The notes under the pieces are model-generated. The model saw only the letters and a program-made list of their open reading frames with translations, did not search any database and had not been told where the DNA came from. From Otis tarda (Eukaryota > Chordata > Aves > Otidiformes > Otididae), in assembly GCA_026413225.1 (NCBI GenBank), contig CM048553.1, positions 46,850,001 to 46,914,000 on the forward strand: 64,000 nucleotides of DNA, read 5' to 3'. Position 1 is the stretch's first letter; every line of letters begins with the position of its first letter. Positions 29,101 to 44,100 of this stretch are shown here, piece by piece. A program made the position numbers and the translations under genes.

Positions 29101-32100
29101 AAATGAGTTCTTTCTGTGAAGCTTTGTCAGCTTCTAGCATGAGCAGTCTTATGTGACAAGGAGTCAGATTGTGTGGACTGCCCATTCTTGCTCCAATCTT
29201 CCCAAGTGTTGGCTTTTTTTGGCTCCTAGTCCTTAGATATCTACTATATCTTTCACTGATAATTATCAGTTGTTATAAATTGCTTAGACTCTGCATATAT
29301 GTAAACTTTTACTTTTTTCTCTTTCAGAGTTGAAACCTTACAAGTATGCAGGCTATCCTATGCTGATAAAGACTATTACCATTGAAACATCAGATGACCT
29401 TTTGTTTTCCAAAGAATCTCCTCTGTTGCCTGCTGCTACAGAGCTTGCTTTCCATACTGTCAATTGTTCGGCATTAAACGCAGAAGAACTGAGAAGAGAA
29501 AAAGGAATTGAGGTAAATGGAAAGAACCTTACCGAAATGAATTTCTTAGTCTTAACTCTTCCACAGCTAAAAATCCTAGATCCTCAATGCACAGAACATC
29601 AGGTGCAATTGGGAATCACTTTTGGTCTTGAGACACTTGTCCGTTCTTGCTGTTTCTCTTCTGGATCTAATAGGAGAAGCCTCTTGTGGCGTATATCCCT
29701 TTCTGGACCTATGCTTGTCTGTTGAACTGCAGATAAGCAAACTGCATGGGATGCTTCTTTACTTCTTTACAGAACTCTCAAAGCTTCTGCATTTTGTGTG
29801 TGAAAGAATAGGTAACTGTGAACAAGTCATTTGAGCAGAAGGGCTTTTCATTGCACATATTAGCTCACATATGAGAATGCACTTGCAAGGAATTTTGCCC
29901 CTACAAACCATTTGAGCAAGCAGCAGATTTTGTCCAATGTTTCCCTTCAGACATTGAAAATGAGTTGTCCAGCTAATGTTTTATTTCTGCCAGACTTCAT
30001 CAGTTTTTGTTGTGACTGAACATATGCCTCATCCAATCCTCACAGGTATTGCAAGAAGCATTTAATCGCTGTGTAGCAGTCTTGACTCGTTCTAGTAAAC
30101 CAGATGATATGTCTGTACAGGTAAGTTGCAGCAACCTTAACTGGTTGATTCAGTGTCTCGGAAGACAATATATATTGTAGTGTGTGTGTGTGTGTATATA
30201 TATAATATGATGATAAATATTAGTGTCTGTATACATAATATAAAATATTGATATATTATTATATGTATTAAAATAGAATTGTAAACATGAATTTCCCTTC
30301 CACCAATAAAATACTGCTTTTTGTAGGTGTGTGGGTATATTAGTAAGTGTTACAGTGTAGCAGCTCAGTTTGAGGAATGCAGAGAGAAGATTACAGAAAT
30401 GCCTAACATCATTAAGGACCTCTGTAGACTACTGTATTATGGGAAGGTAAGAGCTCCCTTCCTTTGTGTAAATGGGTGTTTAACTGTTAAATGTTTAGAG
30501 GAATGTTCTGCTTTTGCACTACATAGTACAATTGCAGAGACTGATCAAACTCTTCTGTAAAATAACAGCTAATCATCATGGGATACACAACTCTTCTGCC
30601 TTGTTCTCAACGCTTGTATTTGAATCCATTTAGTGGACTTAGGATGCAATCACTATAAAGATTCAGCTACTCTTGCCTTTTAACTGGCCTATGTCTAGCT
30701 GATTGGTATACTGTACTAAATCAGCAGATAAAAGTACTAGAGCTAGATCTTATGTAAGCAGATAGGCTCCTAAATCAGCATAAGCTCTGGGAACAGTATT
30801 CAAGAAGTTTTGTTTCCATTTAGCTCTTTAGAACTTCACATTATTTAAGTGCTGAATTCTGTCTGAATTAAGAAAGGAAAGCTTGTCCTTGAACCCTTTA
30901 TATGGGATGTGTGAAAACAGAGGACTACAGGAAAAGACTACAGAAAACAGAAGGCTGTAAAACCAGACTATAGTAATTGAGTATAGGTGCTTGTCTGTTC
31001 TTTAGTCCCTACAGAACATGTGTATTGCCATAAAAAGTTCACCTGGGAATCTCTGCCACCTTCTTGAATTGTTTTTCCACCAATTCATCAATACTTCATT
31101 CTAATCATATGAAAGAATTATTTAAGTACTCTTGATTTGAAGGATGCTGGCTAATTGGCCATGTTTTTTGCCTACCAGATACTTAACTTCTGTTAAGTGA
31201 GATGTTCTGTCTACTTCTGTTTTCATCTCTGTGCTGCTTAGATAGTATTCTAGAATGAACAAGTTTGACTTTAAGTTTTATTTGATCACAAGTACTAAGG
31301 CAAACTTTTTTCCTCCCTCAGAACATACCACGAGTAGCTTCTTTGGGAGTAGAGTGTGTTAGCTCCTTTGCCTTAGATTACTGGCTACAAACGCACTTGT
31401 TCCAAGCTGGAGTTCTCTGGTACTTACTGGGTTACCTCTTCAACTATGACTATACGCTAGAAGAGAGCGGTATTCAGAAAAGTGAAGATTCAAATCACCA
31501 GGTAATGTTAACAAGGTGCATGCTTTCACACACCAATGGTTGTTGCTTGCGATCTCTTGTTAACAAAATAAGTGTATTAAAATACTTGTTAGAATCATTA
31601 AATTGAATGAACAGTAATGTTAACAGAGCAGTTTTGGAAGAGATTTTTATATATTAGTGTAAACACTGTTGTTCAGGATTTGTTTTTTTAGAGTAGCTCA
31701 TGTTCTGAGTTCAAATGTTAAAGCTACCAAAATCTGTAGTTTCTAATAGACTTAATGCAAGAGACTTTAATCTACAATGAACAGTAAGAAAGTAAATTTG
31801 CTGTCAGAAGAAAGTCCTTTTCTCTTGAGGTACAACTGAAAAGGTTGTCTAGTGATACCATAAACTTATCTGAAATGTCTACTTTATGACCGTATTGTCC
31901 CTTTGCCCCACAGCTATGTAAGTGGCTTCACTCTTCCATTTCCTTAAATGGATGACTCTTAAGTATGGCATTTCTTCCTCAGCTACTGGATGAGATGAGC
32001 TTTGAATAGTCTACTGTATTTATTAACTCTTGTATCACTGTCGTAAAAGGCTTATGCTGATATTTGACTATGCTAGCAGGAACTGTTGGCTAGTGAGAAG

Positions 32101-35100
32101 CTATTGAACTAAATAGCTTCTGTGACTTTCAGCTCATCTTGATGCCCAGTTTTTCCTACTTACCAGTATTACTGTCTCACTGCATTTAATACCACAACAC
32201 AGTGATCATATTGTGCTGTTCTGCAGCACCTGGTGTCTTATTAGACATCAGTGCATAGTTAGTGATGCAGATAGAGAATACCAGTTCTGTTCATTCTGGT
32301 GCAGAAGTGTTGGACGGCTCTTTGTAGCTATTCTAATATTTCTTGGTCAAGTGCTAGCTTTTCTATAACTGTCTTTGTGTTTTTCAGGAGGTAGCAAATA
32401 GCCTTGCTAAGCTCAGTCTCCTGGCCTTGAGTCGTCTTGGAGGGTATCTCTCTGAAGAACAAGCTACACCTGAAAACCCAACAATCAGGAAAAGCTTGGC
32501 TGGAATGTTGACACCCTATATTGCAAGGAAACTTGCTGTGGTCAGTCCTACTGAGGTAAGCATCTGTTGGCCAAAACTTTGTCTAGTGGTTTATGGAAGG
32601 GATACCTGGTGACTTCTGAAACACTAAACCAATCTGATACATAGAACGGCAGCATGATTTTTCTTTGCAGTTGGAGTAACTGCAAGGGAAAGAAACTGTT
32701 TCAGCCTCAAACGCTATGGACAGGAACAGTACCCTATAGAATAATATTTACCAAACAAATATGGGAGCAAGTAAGTTGACTTAATTGTTGAAGGCGTAAG
32801 GATATAATGATAACGGACAGCAAAGGCTAAATTATTCTCTTTAATGGTGCCAAGGAAGTAATCTACAAAGAGATGCTGCAGATAGTTGCTGCTCGCTGTC
32901 AGAAATAAGAAAATCTGAAGTGTGGCTTGAAGCAAAATGAAGAAACTAAAACATAGATTGTAGTGTACCAAGTAACTTACACATACTGTTTTTCCAGTAT
33001 ATGGAAAACTTGACACTTTGTACATGTTTATGCAATTGGTCTGGTTGTTAATGAGATTGGATTAATTTATATCATGAAACACACTGATTACTGTGCATAA
33101 TGATCCAGAACTAAGTTGTAAACACGTTGCATCATGTAAATACTTTTATTTCTTAGACTCTGAAGATGCTTAACAGTAACACAGAGAACCCCTACTTGAT
33201 CTGGAACAATGGGACAAGAGCTGAATTACTTGAGTTTTTGGAATCTCAACAAGAAAGCATGATTAAGAGAGTAAGATACTGTACTTTAAATTCCACTACT
33301 CTTTTTTTAAACTATTTTCTGTTTTGATACAGCTGCTTGTTATATGGTATATAGTTAACACAAGTATCCATTGTTGTCTACTCCTAAGTCACTTTATTCA
33401 GTAGTCTTCAAAAGGAGGCAAAAAATCTAAGAGTTTGCTTGTTTGCTTCTAATGTTGCAGTCTGCCTTGAGCTTCTGACTTTTTGCTAAAGCTTTAAGTT
33501 TTCTGTTCAAGTATTGTCTGTTTCATTATTGGGTTATAGCCTTACAGTTTCAACAAGATTATTTTCTGTCTGAGCTTGTGCTGCTTATCTCTGCTTAAAG
33601 GGTGATTGTGACAAGAGCTATGGATCTGACTTTGTCTTCAGTGACCATGCAAAGGAACTTATTGTGGGAGAGATATTTGTCAGAGTCTACAATGAGGTCC
33701 CTACCTTCCAACTAGAGGTGAGATGAAGCTAAAAATCTTTTGAAACAAGTATCTGAAATGTTACTTCCTCCTCTTTTATCTGTCAGTGCAAACAATTAAT
33801 AAAATAAAAAGTCTTACAGAAATTTCCTTCAACATGCTGATCATGTTATGGGATATCTCTCTACTGGAGCAGAATAAATTAAAAAGAACAATAAGTTTGT
33901 CATAAGACATGCTGCTTCAGATGGCTTGGTGCCTCTTCTCTACAAGCTTGCACTGCAGACAGTCAGGTTGATTTAGTAATTCCAGGAGGTAGTGATTTTG
34001 CCTAGGGGCTTTGCTGTCCATCCATATATAGAGAGGCAGACAAACATACAGCTTAAGAGTGCTGTTGAAGTAGTGGCAGCTTTTTAAGGGTATGTTTAGA
34101 TGTAAATAGGTCTAATGTGCTCCCCGTGTTACAGTGATCATAGTAGAAAAGTGTTTGCTGTCCCTTTGGAAGAAAGAGACAGGTGAAATGTAGGAAAGAT
34201 TATTTGGATACACTTTCTTCTAGTGTGAATACCGTTGCCTCACACAGCTAAAAATGCTCTCATCTCTAATTTAAAGCTTCCTAAAGCATTTGCTGCAAGC
34301 CTTTTGGATTATATAGGCTCACAAGCACAGTACCTTCATACGCTAATGGCAATAACACAGACTGGGAAAGTAGAGTCCAATCAACATGGAGATCGGTTAC
34401 GGAGAGTTGAAATGGCCCTGGAGGCTCTGAGAAATGTGATAAAACACAACCCAGGTGAGCTTAAAAATGGACTTTCATGGTAGGCTTTCTTGTGGACAAC
34501 CTTAAAAATGCAAACCTCTGTAGTCTTTACCTTCCAGTGAAAAGGAAGGTTGTTTTGCTGGCTAACAGACTTTAGCGTTGTTGATAAGCCGTATAGGCTT
34601 GCTTTTGTTTTTTTTTTTTTTTTTTGAAGGGGGGAGAACATCATCAGTAGACGTATTAGTTTTGTGTGAAATCCCAGTCTTATCTGTTTTCTTTTCTGAA
34701 GCATTGGGTTTGAACTCTAATTCTAGCCTACTGTTGCCTGGAAGACTTAAACATCTTTGAAACTTCCTGTAATTCTTGAAAGGATCTTTAGCTGATTTTT
34801 AAACTTCCTTGCATCAAACAAGCACAAAATATGGCTCTGAGCTGAGTACTGCATAATAAATAAATAAATAAAAATGTCAGAGCCTTACTAGTGCAGGAGA
34901 AGATGCTCTTGAGAGTGGGCAGCTAGTACTAGCAAAGATGTATGAGCAGTTATCAGTGTATACACTGGAAAAGCCTGAGGCACACAACTAGAACATTTTA
35001 CTACTGTATTTTATGTTAGTTGTAAAAGTGACTCATTTTACTATCACAGCATCTAATAATAGCTGATTAGGTTGTTCTCAGACTGGATTCTCTGTATTTG

Positions 35101-38100
35101 GCAATTATAAACCCGAAGGCAGCTGTTACTGCTTTAGATAGCAACCCTATTCTGAGCTTGAAGAATCAGAAGGGGGAACTGTATTTGAAGACAAGAAGTA
35201 TGGATGACCAATGATAAATAAAATAACTGAACTTGCTTAATTCCCTTGTAAGAATGCAACTAACTAGGCCATCCAAGAACTAGCTCAGTAACTTATTAAA
35301 GACTACAGGCCTGTATATAGTTAGATACCTTAGAGGTAGGAAGTATCCTCTCCTTTTGAAATATTGTTGACCTGAGACTTTGTGGAAGCTAGATTAATAG
35401 ACCAAGCTTCAAAATTTTCTAATTCTGTAGGAGCTATTGTAACTACTGTGGCAGACTATGTACAGGCCTGTAGTCTTTAACTACCTCTGTGTAGTGAAAT
35501 GTGGGCTTGGGATGCCCTTCAATGAATGCTTTGGTTAATGTAAAGGGAGTAACTTTTTTGGTCTCTTGCAGGTTCTGAGTGTGAATGCATAGGTCACTTT
35601 AAATTGATATTCTCCCTTCTGCGTGTCCATGGAGCTGGCCAGGTGCAGCAGTTGGCTCTGGAGGTAAAAAACCAAACCAAGCAACTCTCCCAAAAAAAAA
35701 CCAGCCTGCTCCCTATTTGGATGCTCTACCTAATGAACATCAACAAACCTGGTTGTGTAGCTGTTGGTCTAGCACCTAGAAAGTATCAAGATCGGAGTTC
35801 CAGGGTGTCAGTTCCTCCTCCTTGGAACAAGTGATAGCTTCTTGCTTGTGACTTTGCTCCCTTCTCCCCTGAGGTGACAAGACAATTTGGTGGCAGGAAT
35901 AAACATTATAAATATTGGTTGTGTTGGCCAGTGAGGTGACTGACTTCATCGTACACTGCATTTTCTGGACAATATCTTAGTAGCTGGAACATAATCAAGT
36001 GTTTCTAATCTTTTACAGGTAGTGAACATAGTAACGAGTAACCAAGAATGTGTTAACAACATTGCTGAGGCAATGGTTCTTGCTAACTTACTGGCACTCC
36101 TGCATTCCTTACCTTCAAGTATGTACTGTATAATTTTGTCTTGCAAGGCAAAGGGTTTCCAACTCAGAAATTAATTAGAATGTAGCTGACTGAGCTTACT
36201 ACTGCATTTTAGGTTAAAACAGCATTTTGGGGTGATGATTAAAAAAAATGTTTTATGTAACCTATTGTCTCAAATGTGTGAGCTGAAACATTTGAATTGC
36301 AGGTTTTTGAATTGCATAGTATTTTATTGACTAATTCTTTTTGGGAATTTAGGTAGTAAACATCTGATTAATAAGTTATGCCGTTCTAGAATGTGTGATT
36401 GATTTGATGTACTTTAACTACCTGAAATTAGCCAGAAATCCCTAAGCTTGCAATTGTATATGTATCTCTAGTTCTTCTCATAAGCTTTATTGCAGTTTTG
36501 ATACAGCTTTCTATTAGGATCGGTTTAGTTCATCTTTGATTAGTTCATAGTCTGTATGGCACAAAGTTCTTAATACTTTGTATTTTGATAGGTCGGCAAC
36601 TGGTCCTTGATACTTTGTACGCGTTGACATCTAGCACAAAAATAATTAAAGAGGCCATGGCAAAAGGTATGGTACTACATGGAAAGCAAATGTTTCTGCA
36701 GCACTGGACTTAAAGTAAATCCAGTGACCTAATCTTACTCTTCCCTTTAGAACAATCAGTGTGGAATTGGTGAATTCATACTACTTGTGACTAGAAAAAA
36801 AAAGTGTTTTCCTGTCTCTTTTTACAGGTGCTTTAATCTACTTACTAGATATGTTTTGCAACTCAACTCATCCACAGGTCCGAGCCCAAACAGCAGAGCT
36901 CTTTGCCAAAATGACTGCAGATAAGCTGGTGGGTCCAAAGGTAAGAATCTTAACAGCTGTTGTGGAAGCTCTTTATATTACCAGCCTCTCTCTAACAATG
37001 GAACAAAAAAATCACTCTTCTGTGACTGAAACATTCATATGAAGAGCCATCTGGCTTTTTCAGAATGGTTCACTCTTAATCTGTGAGTAGGCTTCTAGAA
37101 GCAGTTGTTCTTATTGTCACTACTATAAGCAGTTTGGCTTCCGTTTGTACTGACTTTAACATCAGATACCTAGATTTCAGACTTGTCATTAGCTATCACT
37201 ATTTAAAGTGATAGCACTATTTTATTTTCTGGTGTTGTGTTCTAGCAGTTGGCATTATAGCACTACGAGTAGTTGGAGTTTCTGGAGTTCTGTATTTTTC
37301 TGTCAGTTTGACTTATGGTATACTAAATGTAAATTCTGTTCATCCTTTCTAGGTTAGAATTACATTAATGAAATTTCTACCTGGAGTCTTCATGGATGCC
37401 ATGAGGGACAACCCTGAAGCTGCTGTTCATATCTTTGAGGGAACTCATGAAAATCCTGAGTTAATTTGGAATGACAACTCCAGGGAGAGAGTATCAACAA
37501 CAGTTCGAGAAATGATGCTTGAGTATGTGGGGACTTACTAAATGTTTCCTTAACTGAGACATTTTTAGTAGCAGTAAACCAGAGCTGTTACAGAAGAACT
37601 GTCAGACAGAGCTCTAACTGTAAAAAGTAGAATTCTTGCAAGCCAGACTTCAGTGAAAAGAAACTTGTTCACTGTTTGCATATTGTACCTGTAATTCAAT
37701 GGTGCAAGTGCTGTTTGTGCACAATCCAGATACTTGCTCACTTGCAATCCAGATACTTGCTGTAAGATTTGGGAGGGGGTTACAATGAGAAAATGGGGTT
37801 TAGAAACTGGAACTACTTCACAATGATGGAGGGAGACTGAGGTGTCAAGTAGGGAAGACAACTGCTTCTCTTACTGTGTGTTAAAACTTACTTTCTTTTT
37901 AAAGGCACTTTAAACTTCAGAGGGACAACCCTGACACTAACTGGAAGGTAAAAGTATACTGTTTCTGCTTTGGGGGTGTCCAGGGAGACTGTAAGCCAAC
38001 GGATAATGTATGCATGTATGTAACTCTGACAGGCTTTCCTCTTAAAGTACCAACAGGAACTCACTGCTGTGCTAACATAACTGTTTCAGTGTTGAACTGA

Positions 38101-41100
38101 TGCTTTTGTTACTGCTTGTACCTGGAAATCAGACACTTTGGCAGTGGTTTTGCCAGTAATGCTCTGAATCTTCTAATAGTTCAGGTCATGCTAAAACTTA
38201 TCAAAAGTCAGCAAAGGAGAACACCAGTTTCCTGTAAAAAGTCCTGTCATTTATTACATAGCTGTAGTAAACTTGCTCTTGGTAAATGTTCAGGAATGTT
38301 AGTAAACCACTGAGTCTCAAATTATTTTCCTGGGCCATTCTATCACATCAGGTCAATCAGTGAGATGTTTCAGTCTGCATAGCCTTTCCCAGTATCTGCA
38401 AAAGGCCAGACATGACTTCCTCCCAGTCATAGTCTAGTTCAACATTAAAACAAACTTCTAAACGCATGCAGAGGATGGCTGTTTTGATGCAGGTGGAAAC
38501 TGGAAACTTCTCTAGATTGATGGTGCGAAATCTTCCCCTGAAGTGTGCAAGAAAGAAAGGAAAGGGCTGTTCTATCTGCCTTGTTGCTGGTACTTCTTTT
38601 AAACTGGTGTTTATCGCTGGTATAGTTGTAGACTCAGTTACTTGTGTACTTTGAAAGAAGAGTCCACTGGAGTAGTACTGCCTGCACTGTTATTTTTCCT
38701 CCCACTTCTCACCTCATGTTTCTTCAAAATGAAGTGTTTATTGGTCTTGCACAGCTCCATTTTCAGGAACATAGTTCAGTAACCGTTACCCCTTACAGTC
38801 ATGATGTTAGAGAAAAAACTGCAACTCTCTCAACTACTCTTGCCAATAACTATTTCTACTTTACAATTTAATAGCTGCCTGAAGACTTTGCTGTGGTGTA
38901 TGGTGAGGCAGAAGGTGAACTTTCAGTGGGGGGAGTCTTCCTAAGGATTTTTATTGCCCAGCCGGCCTGGGTTTTACGGAAACCAAGAGAATTTCTCATT
39001 GCACTACTGGAAAAGTTTACTGAACTACTGGAGAAAAATAACCCCCATGTAAGATGATTTTTCTGATTCTGTGCTTTGAATTTGTTTAGCAGTCTTAAAC
39101 TAGTCTTTAGCAGTCTTTTAGTATCTGATTAACTGCAATTCTCACACTTCTCAACATGATTTTTGTCTGGTTTCTAACTCTCTAAAAGGCTGTAGATAAT
39201 ATTTAGGCAACTTCTGAACATGAGTCAGTGTTTTTAAAGTCCCAGAAGCCACAGAACTAGCTTCAGTAAGTCTTAGAGGCTTGTTTTGTGGTAGAGGGGA
39301 GGCTTAACAAATGAAGTATCTTTAATTATTCCATGACTGACCAACCTAAGAAAATGGCACTTATTCTACACTGCTTAAAAATGTTCAGGTCTTGACACTT
39401 CTAGTGTCCTTCTGCAACACTAACTTTCCACCCTGGTGTAAATTACGTGGTGTATGCAAGGCTGCAACCTAACAGTGGGTGTAATGCAGTAGAACTAATA
39501 TATTACAGTTTTGAGAACAATGTTCAAGTCAGTAACTTAATGATATTACTGAAAACTGAATTTTTAAACAGTATTTAGACAGATTGTGGGTTAGACTTGC
39601 AGGGAGACACCTAACTTGGACACTGAATGAAACAGACATCTTTATTACAAAGATGTGGTAGCAGTCTGTATAGGCATGCAGAATACAGCAAACGTAGTGA
39701 GTGCTGCTGCACAGACTGCAGAACCTGCTAAGGCATTCGGGTGGTCAGCCTAAATGCCCAACTGTTGTGCTTCTGCCGAGCAATTTGGTACAGGTGCATG
39801 CAGAGGCTGCAGCCAGATACTGGCTTCTCTAGATACGGGAATGGTGCTTAGGAACTCCTGTGAGCTGTGTTCATGAAACTAGTGAATGTCTGCCACTATT
39901 GGAGCTGATAATGTGCTTCTAAATCTCTTGTTTTGACAATTTTAAAGTAAAGGGATGTGACAAAAGCATTAGGGGAAAAAATCTGTAATGCAGAGCAAAT
40001 GAGAAGCGTTACTACTATGAGAGAAGTGTTACGTAAGGCATTTCTGATTTATACTCTCTGTTATTTTTTGCTTTTCTGCAGGGGGAAACTTTAGAAACCA
40101 TTACCACAGCAACTGTGTGCCTGTTCAGTGCCCAGCCTCAGCTAGCTGATCAAGTTCCTCCACTTGGTCATCTTCACAAGATAATCCAAGCTATGAATCA
40201 CAAGAACAATGCCATTCCTAAAAGTGCCATTCGTGTCATGCACATATTGTCTGACAATGAGGTACTGAATCATTGAAGTGCTCAAGGGGAGAGAAAAAAG
40301 AATAACTGGAGTTACTTGTATTGTTTAGTAGTGTTCCTAGAGGGACACTATTTGAACTATAGAATCATAGAATCACATGGTTGGATGGGACCTATAAGAT
40401 CATCTAGTCCAACCGTCTTCCCACTACCATTGCTGTCACAGCTACTAAACCATATCTTGTAGCTTCTCATCAAGCCGCCTCTTGACCACTGCCAGGGACG
40501 GTGACTCCACCACCTCCCTGGGCAGGCCATTCCAGTGGCCACTCTTTGAGAGAAAAAGTTTTTCCTCACGTCCAATCTAAACCTCCTTTGGTACAACTTG
40601 TGGCCATTTCCTCGGGTCCTGCTTGTTGCCTGGAAGAAGAGGCCAAACCCCTGTTCATCACAACCTGCCTTCAGGAAGCTATAGAGTGCAATGAGGTCTC
40701 CCCTGAGCCTCCTCTTCTCCAGACTAAACAATCCCAACTCTCTCAGCCGCTCCTCATAAGACTTGTGCTCCAGACACCTCACCAGCTTTGTTGCCCTTCT
40801 CTGGACACGTTCCAGGCCTTCAATGTCTGTCTTGTAGTGAGGGGCCCAAAACTGAACACAATACTCGAGGTGCGGCCTCACCAGTGCCGAATACAGGGGG
40901 ATGATTACCTCCCTGCTCCTGCTGGCCACACTATTTCTAATGCAGGCCAGGATGCCGTTGGCCCTCTTGGCCACCTGGGCACACTGTCGGCTCATGTTCA
41001 GCTGAGCATCAACCAACACCCCCAGGTCCCTTTCCTCTTCACAGTCCACATACTGTGGACCAGATGAGCAAGGACTTATAGCTAATTAAGGGGGCGTTGA

Positions 41101-44100
41101 TAAACTAAAGACACTGTGAAATGCATGGTCTTGGCTGACCATATCTGCCATAACCATCAAGCTTACCGTAAGATAAAGTACTCTGGATGTTTCTGTCTCT
41201 GTAGCTTTGTGTTCGAGCAATGGCATCACTAGAGACCATTAGCCCTCTCATGAATGGAATGAAAAAGAGACCAGATGTAATTGGTGTAGCCTGTGAAGCA
41301 CTTAATCGAATGTTTCAGAAGGAACAAAATGACTTAGTAGCCCAAGTAAGTAGTACATTCTCAGTCTGTAAAAATGTGATATTTTATATTTGCTTATGTA
41401 ATCTGCTCATAAGAACAGAGGTACCATGTAACTTCAGTGTCCAGGAGGCTTCCCAGAAGCTGTTTAACTAACTAAAGATGTTACCCCAGCGTTGAAGCTT
41501 AATGCATAGGATAGTGTTGTCTTGTGTCTGCTGAGAAAGCATAACACAGGAATGTCAGCTAATTCAACTGGGTTTGCAGCTAAACAGAGCAGAACTGCTG
41601 GACATTACCTTTGCTTTTTCTTGTGTGTATTTATACAGTTCAGGAAAATTCAACTAACCTAAACGTATTTAGTAATAGCTGACACTTCTGGTTCACACTA
41701 ATGCTAGTAATGTAAAACATCTGTATGGAACTTCCTAGTCCTTGTTAAGAGAACTCATTTGGGTATGTTTGCAGGCTTTGAAAGCAGATTTGGTCCCTTA
41801 CCTTCTAAAGCTGCTTGAAGGTATTGGTCTTGAGAACCTGGAAAGCCCATCTGCCACAAAAGCTCAGATTGTTAAAACTCTGAAATCCATGTCTCGCAGC
41901 CTGCAGTATGGAGAACAGGTGAGTACTGACAGGTCCTCAACTGGGCTTTGTACACTTGAAAGATCAATCTCTGAACATCCCTTGTTTGATATTATGGCTG
42001 TCATGTGCATCATTCCACCAAAAAGGTTAACGTCATGTAACTGCAGAATCAATATGGATTGGAACATCTCCATCTCTTTCTTGTGGAAAAGTAATTGGTT
42101 CAATGCATGTGAAGAGCGCTAGTGGAAAAAAACCCAAAACCCAAGTGTATAAATATTCTGTAAGCTAGTAGGCTTCTACACACAACTCTTCGGAATTTCT
42201 GTTAGAAATGTAAATTACTTTTTTGTTTCCTGGATAGATACTGTTGTAGAGAATTGCAGCGGTGTTAGGGATGTGTATGCGAGTTGGTAAAATTTGTCCC
42301 AGTAACTCTGCTAGTTCTTGGTGCCTTTCTCTTACCCTTGTGTTGAAAGCTTTCTCAGAGGGGAGCGAATCTGGGGATAGGTCTTTCCTCCAAGTTGGCC
42401 CTGTCTTGCTGTAGTCCAGGAGAAGTCCTTTTCTACCTCAGCTCTAGATGCATGGCAAGTGGCTGCTTGTAGGGTTGCTTTTCCTTATTGCCTCAGGAAC
42501 GAGTGAGAAAGTCAAGCTGCTAAATGACTTCTCTTTGAGCCTTCTGCATTATGTGTTCAGCTGCACAATTCAAATGGAAAAGCAAGTTGCTACAGTCTCC
42601 TTGGAAATGTCTGATTCGGTATCATAGCCTAAGCTGCTGTCATGCTATTTGGTAATCCTTTCAGGAATAGTTTGGCTCTAGAAAACGAGGTTTTTTCTCT
42701 ACAACACTACCAAGGTTGCTTGTTCACTGTGTTAATCTCTTCATACGCTGTAGGTAAATGAAATTCTCTCTCGTTCTTCTGTGTGGAGTGCCTTCAAGGA
42801 TCAGAAACATGACTTGTTCATTTCTGAGACGCAAACAGCAGGATACCTCACAGGTTAGCAACCCTTTCCTGTTTATGTGCTGAATTATACTGAACTGTCA
42901 CTTAATTGTCAGACTTGACTCTGGAGAAACTGTTTATACTCAGGATCTAGTGCCATCATGTGGCCTTGAATACTCAGTGCTGTAAAAATAGAGTAAGCTT
43001 TTAAAACACTTATCAAAAGCCAAACTTTTTTGTAGTTGAGAATCTATTTCTCTGGATAGTCTTTGGTGTACCTGCTTATAAAATATCAGAGCAATGGAAT
43101 CTGGACACTGGCAAATCTTGCAAGTACCCTGTAGCGATAGAGCAGAGATGTAATCAGTACTAATGAATGTCAGCAACTTCCCATGCTTTCTCAGGATTAG
43201 TCTGCTTTGGTTCTAGAACAAATCATTTTCCAAGATTGGGAGTTAGCTTTCTTCAAAATCACGTAGACTGTCTGTATTAATTGTGCCTTGTGAGTTATGC
43301 TGCTTTAGTGTTAGGCACGTAGTTGTAGTATTGGAGCAGTTTACATGTTAATAGCTCAGAGCGTGAGGCCATGTTCCTGTCAGACCCAGTGCAGAGTCAG
43401 GGCCCTTCTCTGGGAGTGGCCTTGTCCCTGTACTCAGAGCTTGCAGCATCTACATCTACACATCTGTGGTGCACCCTGGGTGAGTCACCTGCTGGTGCCA
43501 CTGAGACTGAAATGGCACCCCAAGGATGCCCCCCCAGCCCCACTTGCAGTGTAGAAGAGCACACAAAGGATAGCAAGTGATGTGAACTTCCTTCCTGATA
43601 ATGGCATGCCATGGACGTAATCCTAGAACAATTACGTCATAGCAAATGAAATTCTGGTTCTTCCTCTGCTTATGTACACCACTTCATAGACACATGTTTA
43701 ATGACTACATTCTGCTGCATCACAGTCAGACTTTGCCATCACAGATTACTTGCTCCATCTGAAAATGCTGTGTAATGACATTGTAGCAAATTTGTCTAAA
43801 GTAACACGATGCCAACTTCTGACTCCTCAACTAACATCAGCTAAAGTGAATGAGATCATTTGGTCTTAAAAGTTTAGCATCCCAGCTAAGGTTTTAAAGT
43901 CCTCTGTGACAGGTCCATACGAACATTTCCATGTGCTGCATGCGACTTCCTTATCTAACCCAAATAGGAATCTCAGTAAGGCTTTTGAGCATAACTGAAT
44001 GAATGAGGTAGAGATCAGATGGCCATATAGATAGGAAAAATCTTGTTGCAAGATACTAGCAAGTATTTTAATAAAATGAAGCAAGAGCTTTAAAGGTCAG

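Noticed and set aside
29513-29834. Open frame continuing past the DNAJC13 exon at 29328-29512
   Set aside because: It is read-through of the GTAAAT donor into the intron; homology stops exactly at the donor.
40501-41067. 188-codon + strand open frame
   Set aside because: It is the antisense shadow of the CR1 reverse-transcriptase frame at 40359-41065.
43345-43612. Overlapping open frames on both strands in the last DNAJC13 intron
   Set aside because: Caused by a GC-rich patch with few stops; no homology seen.
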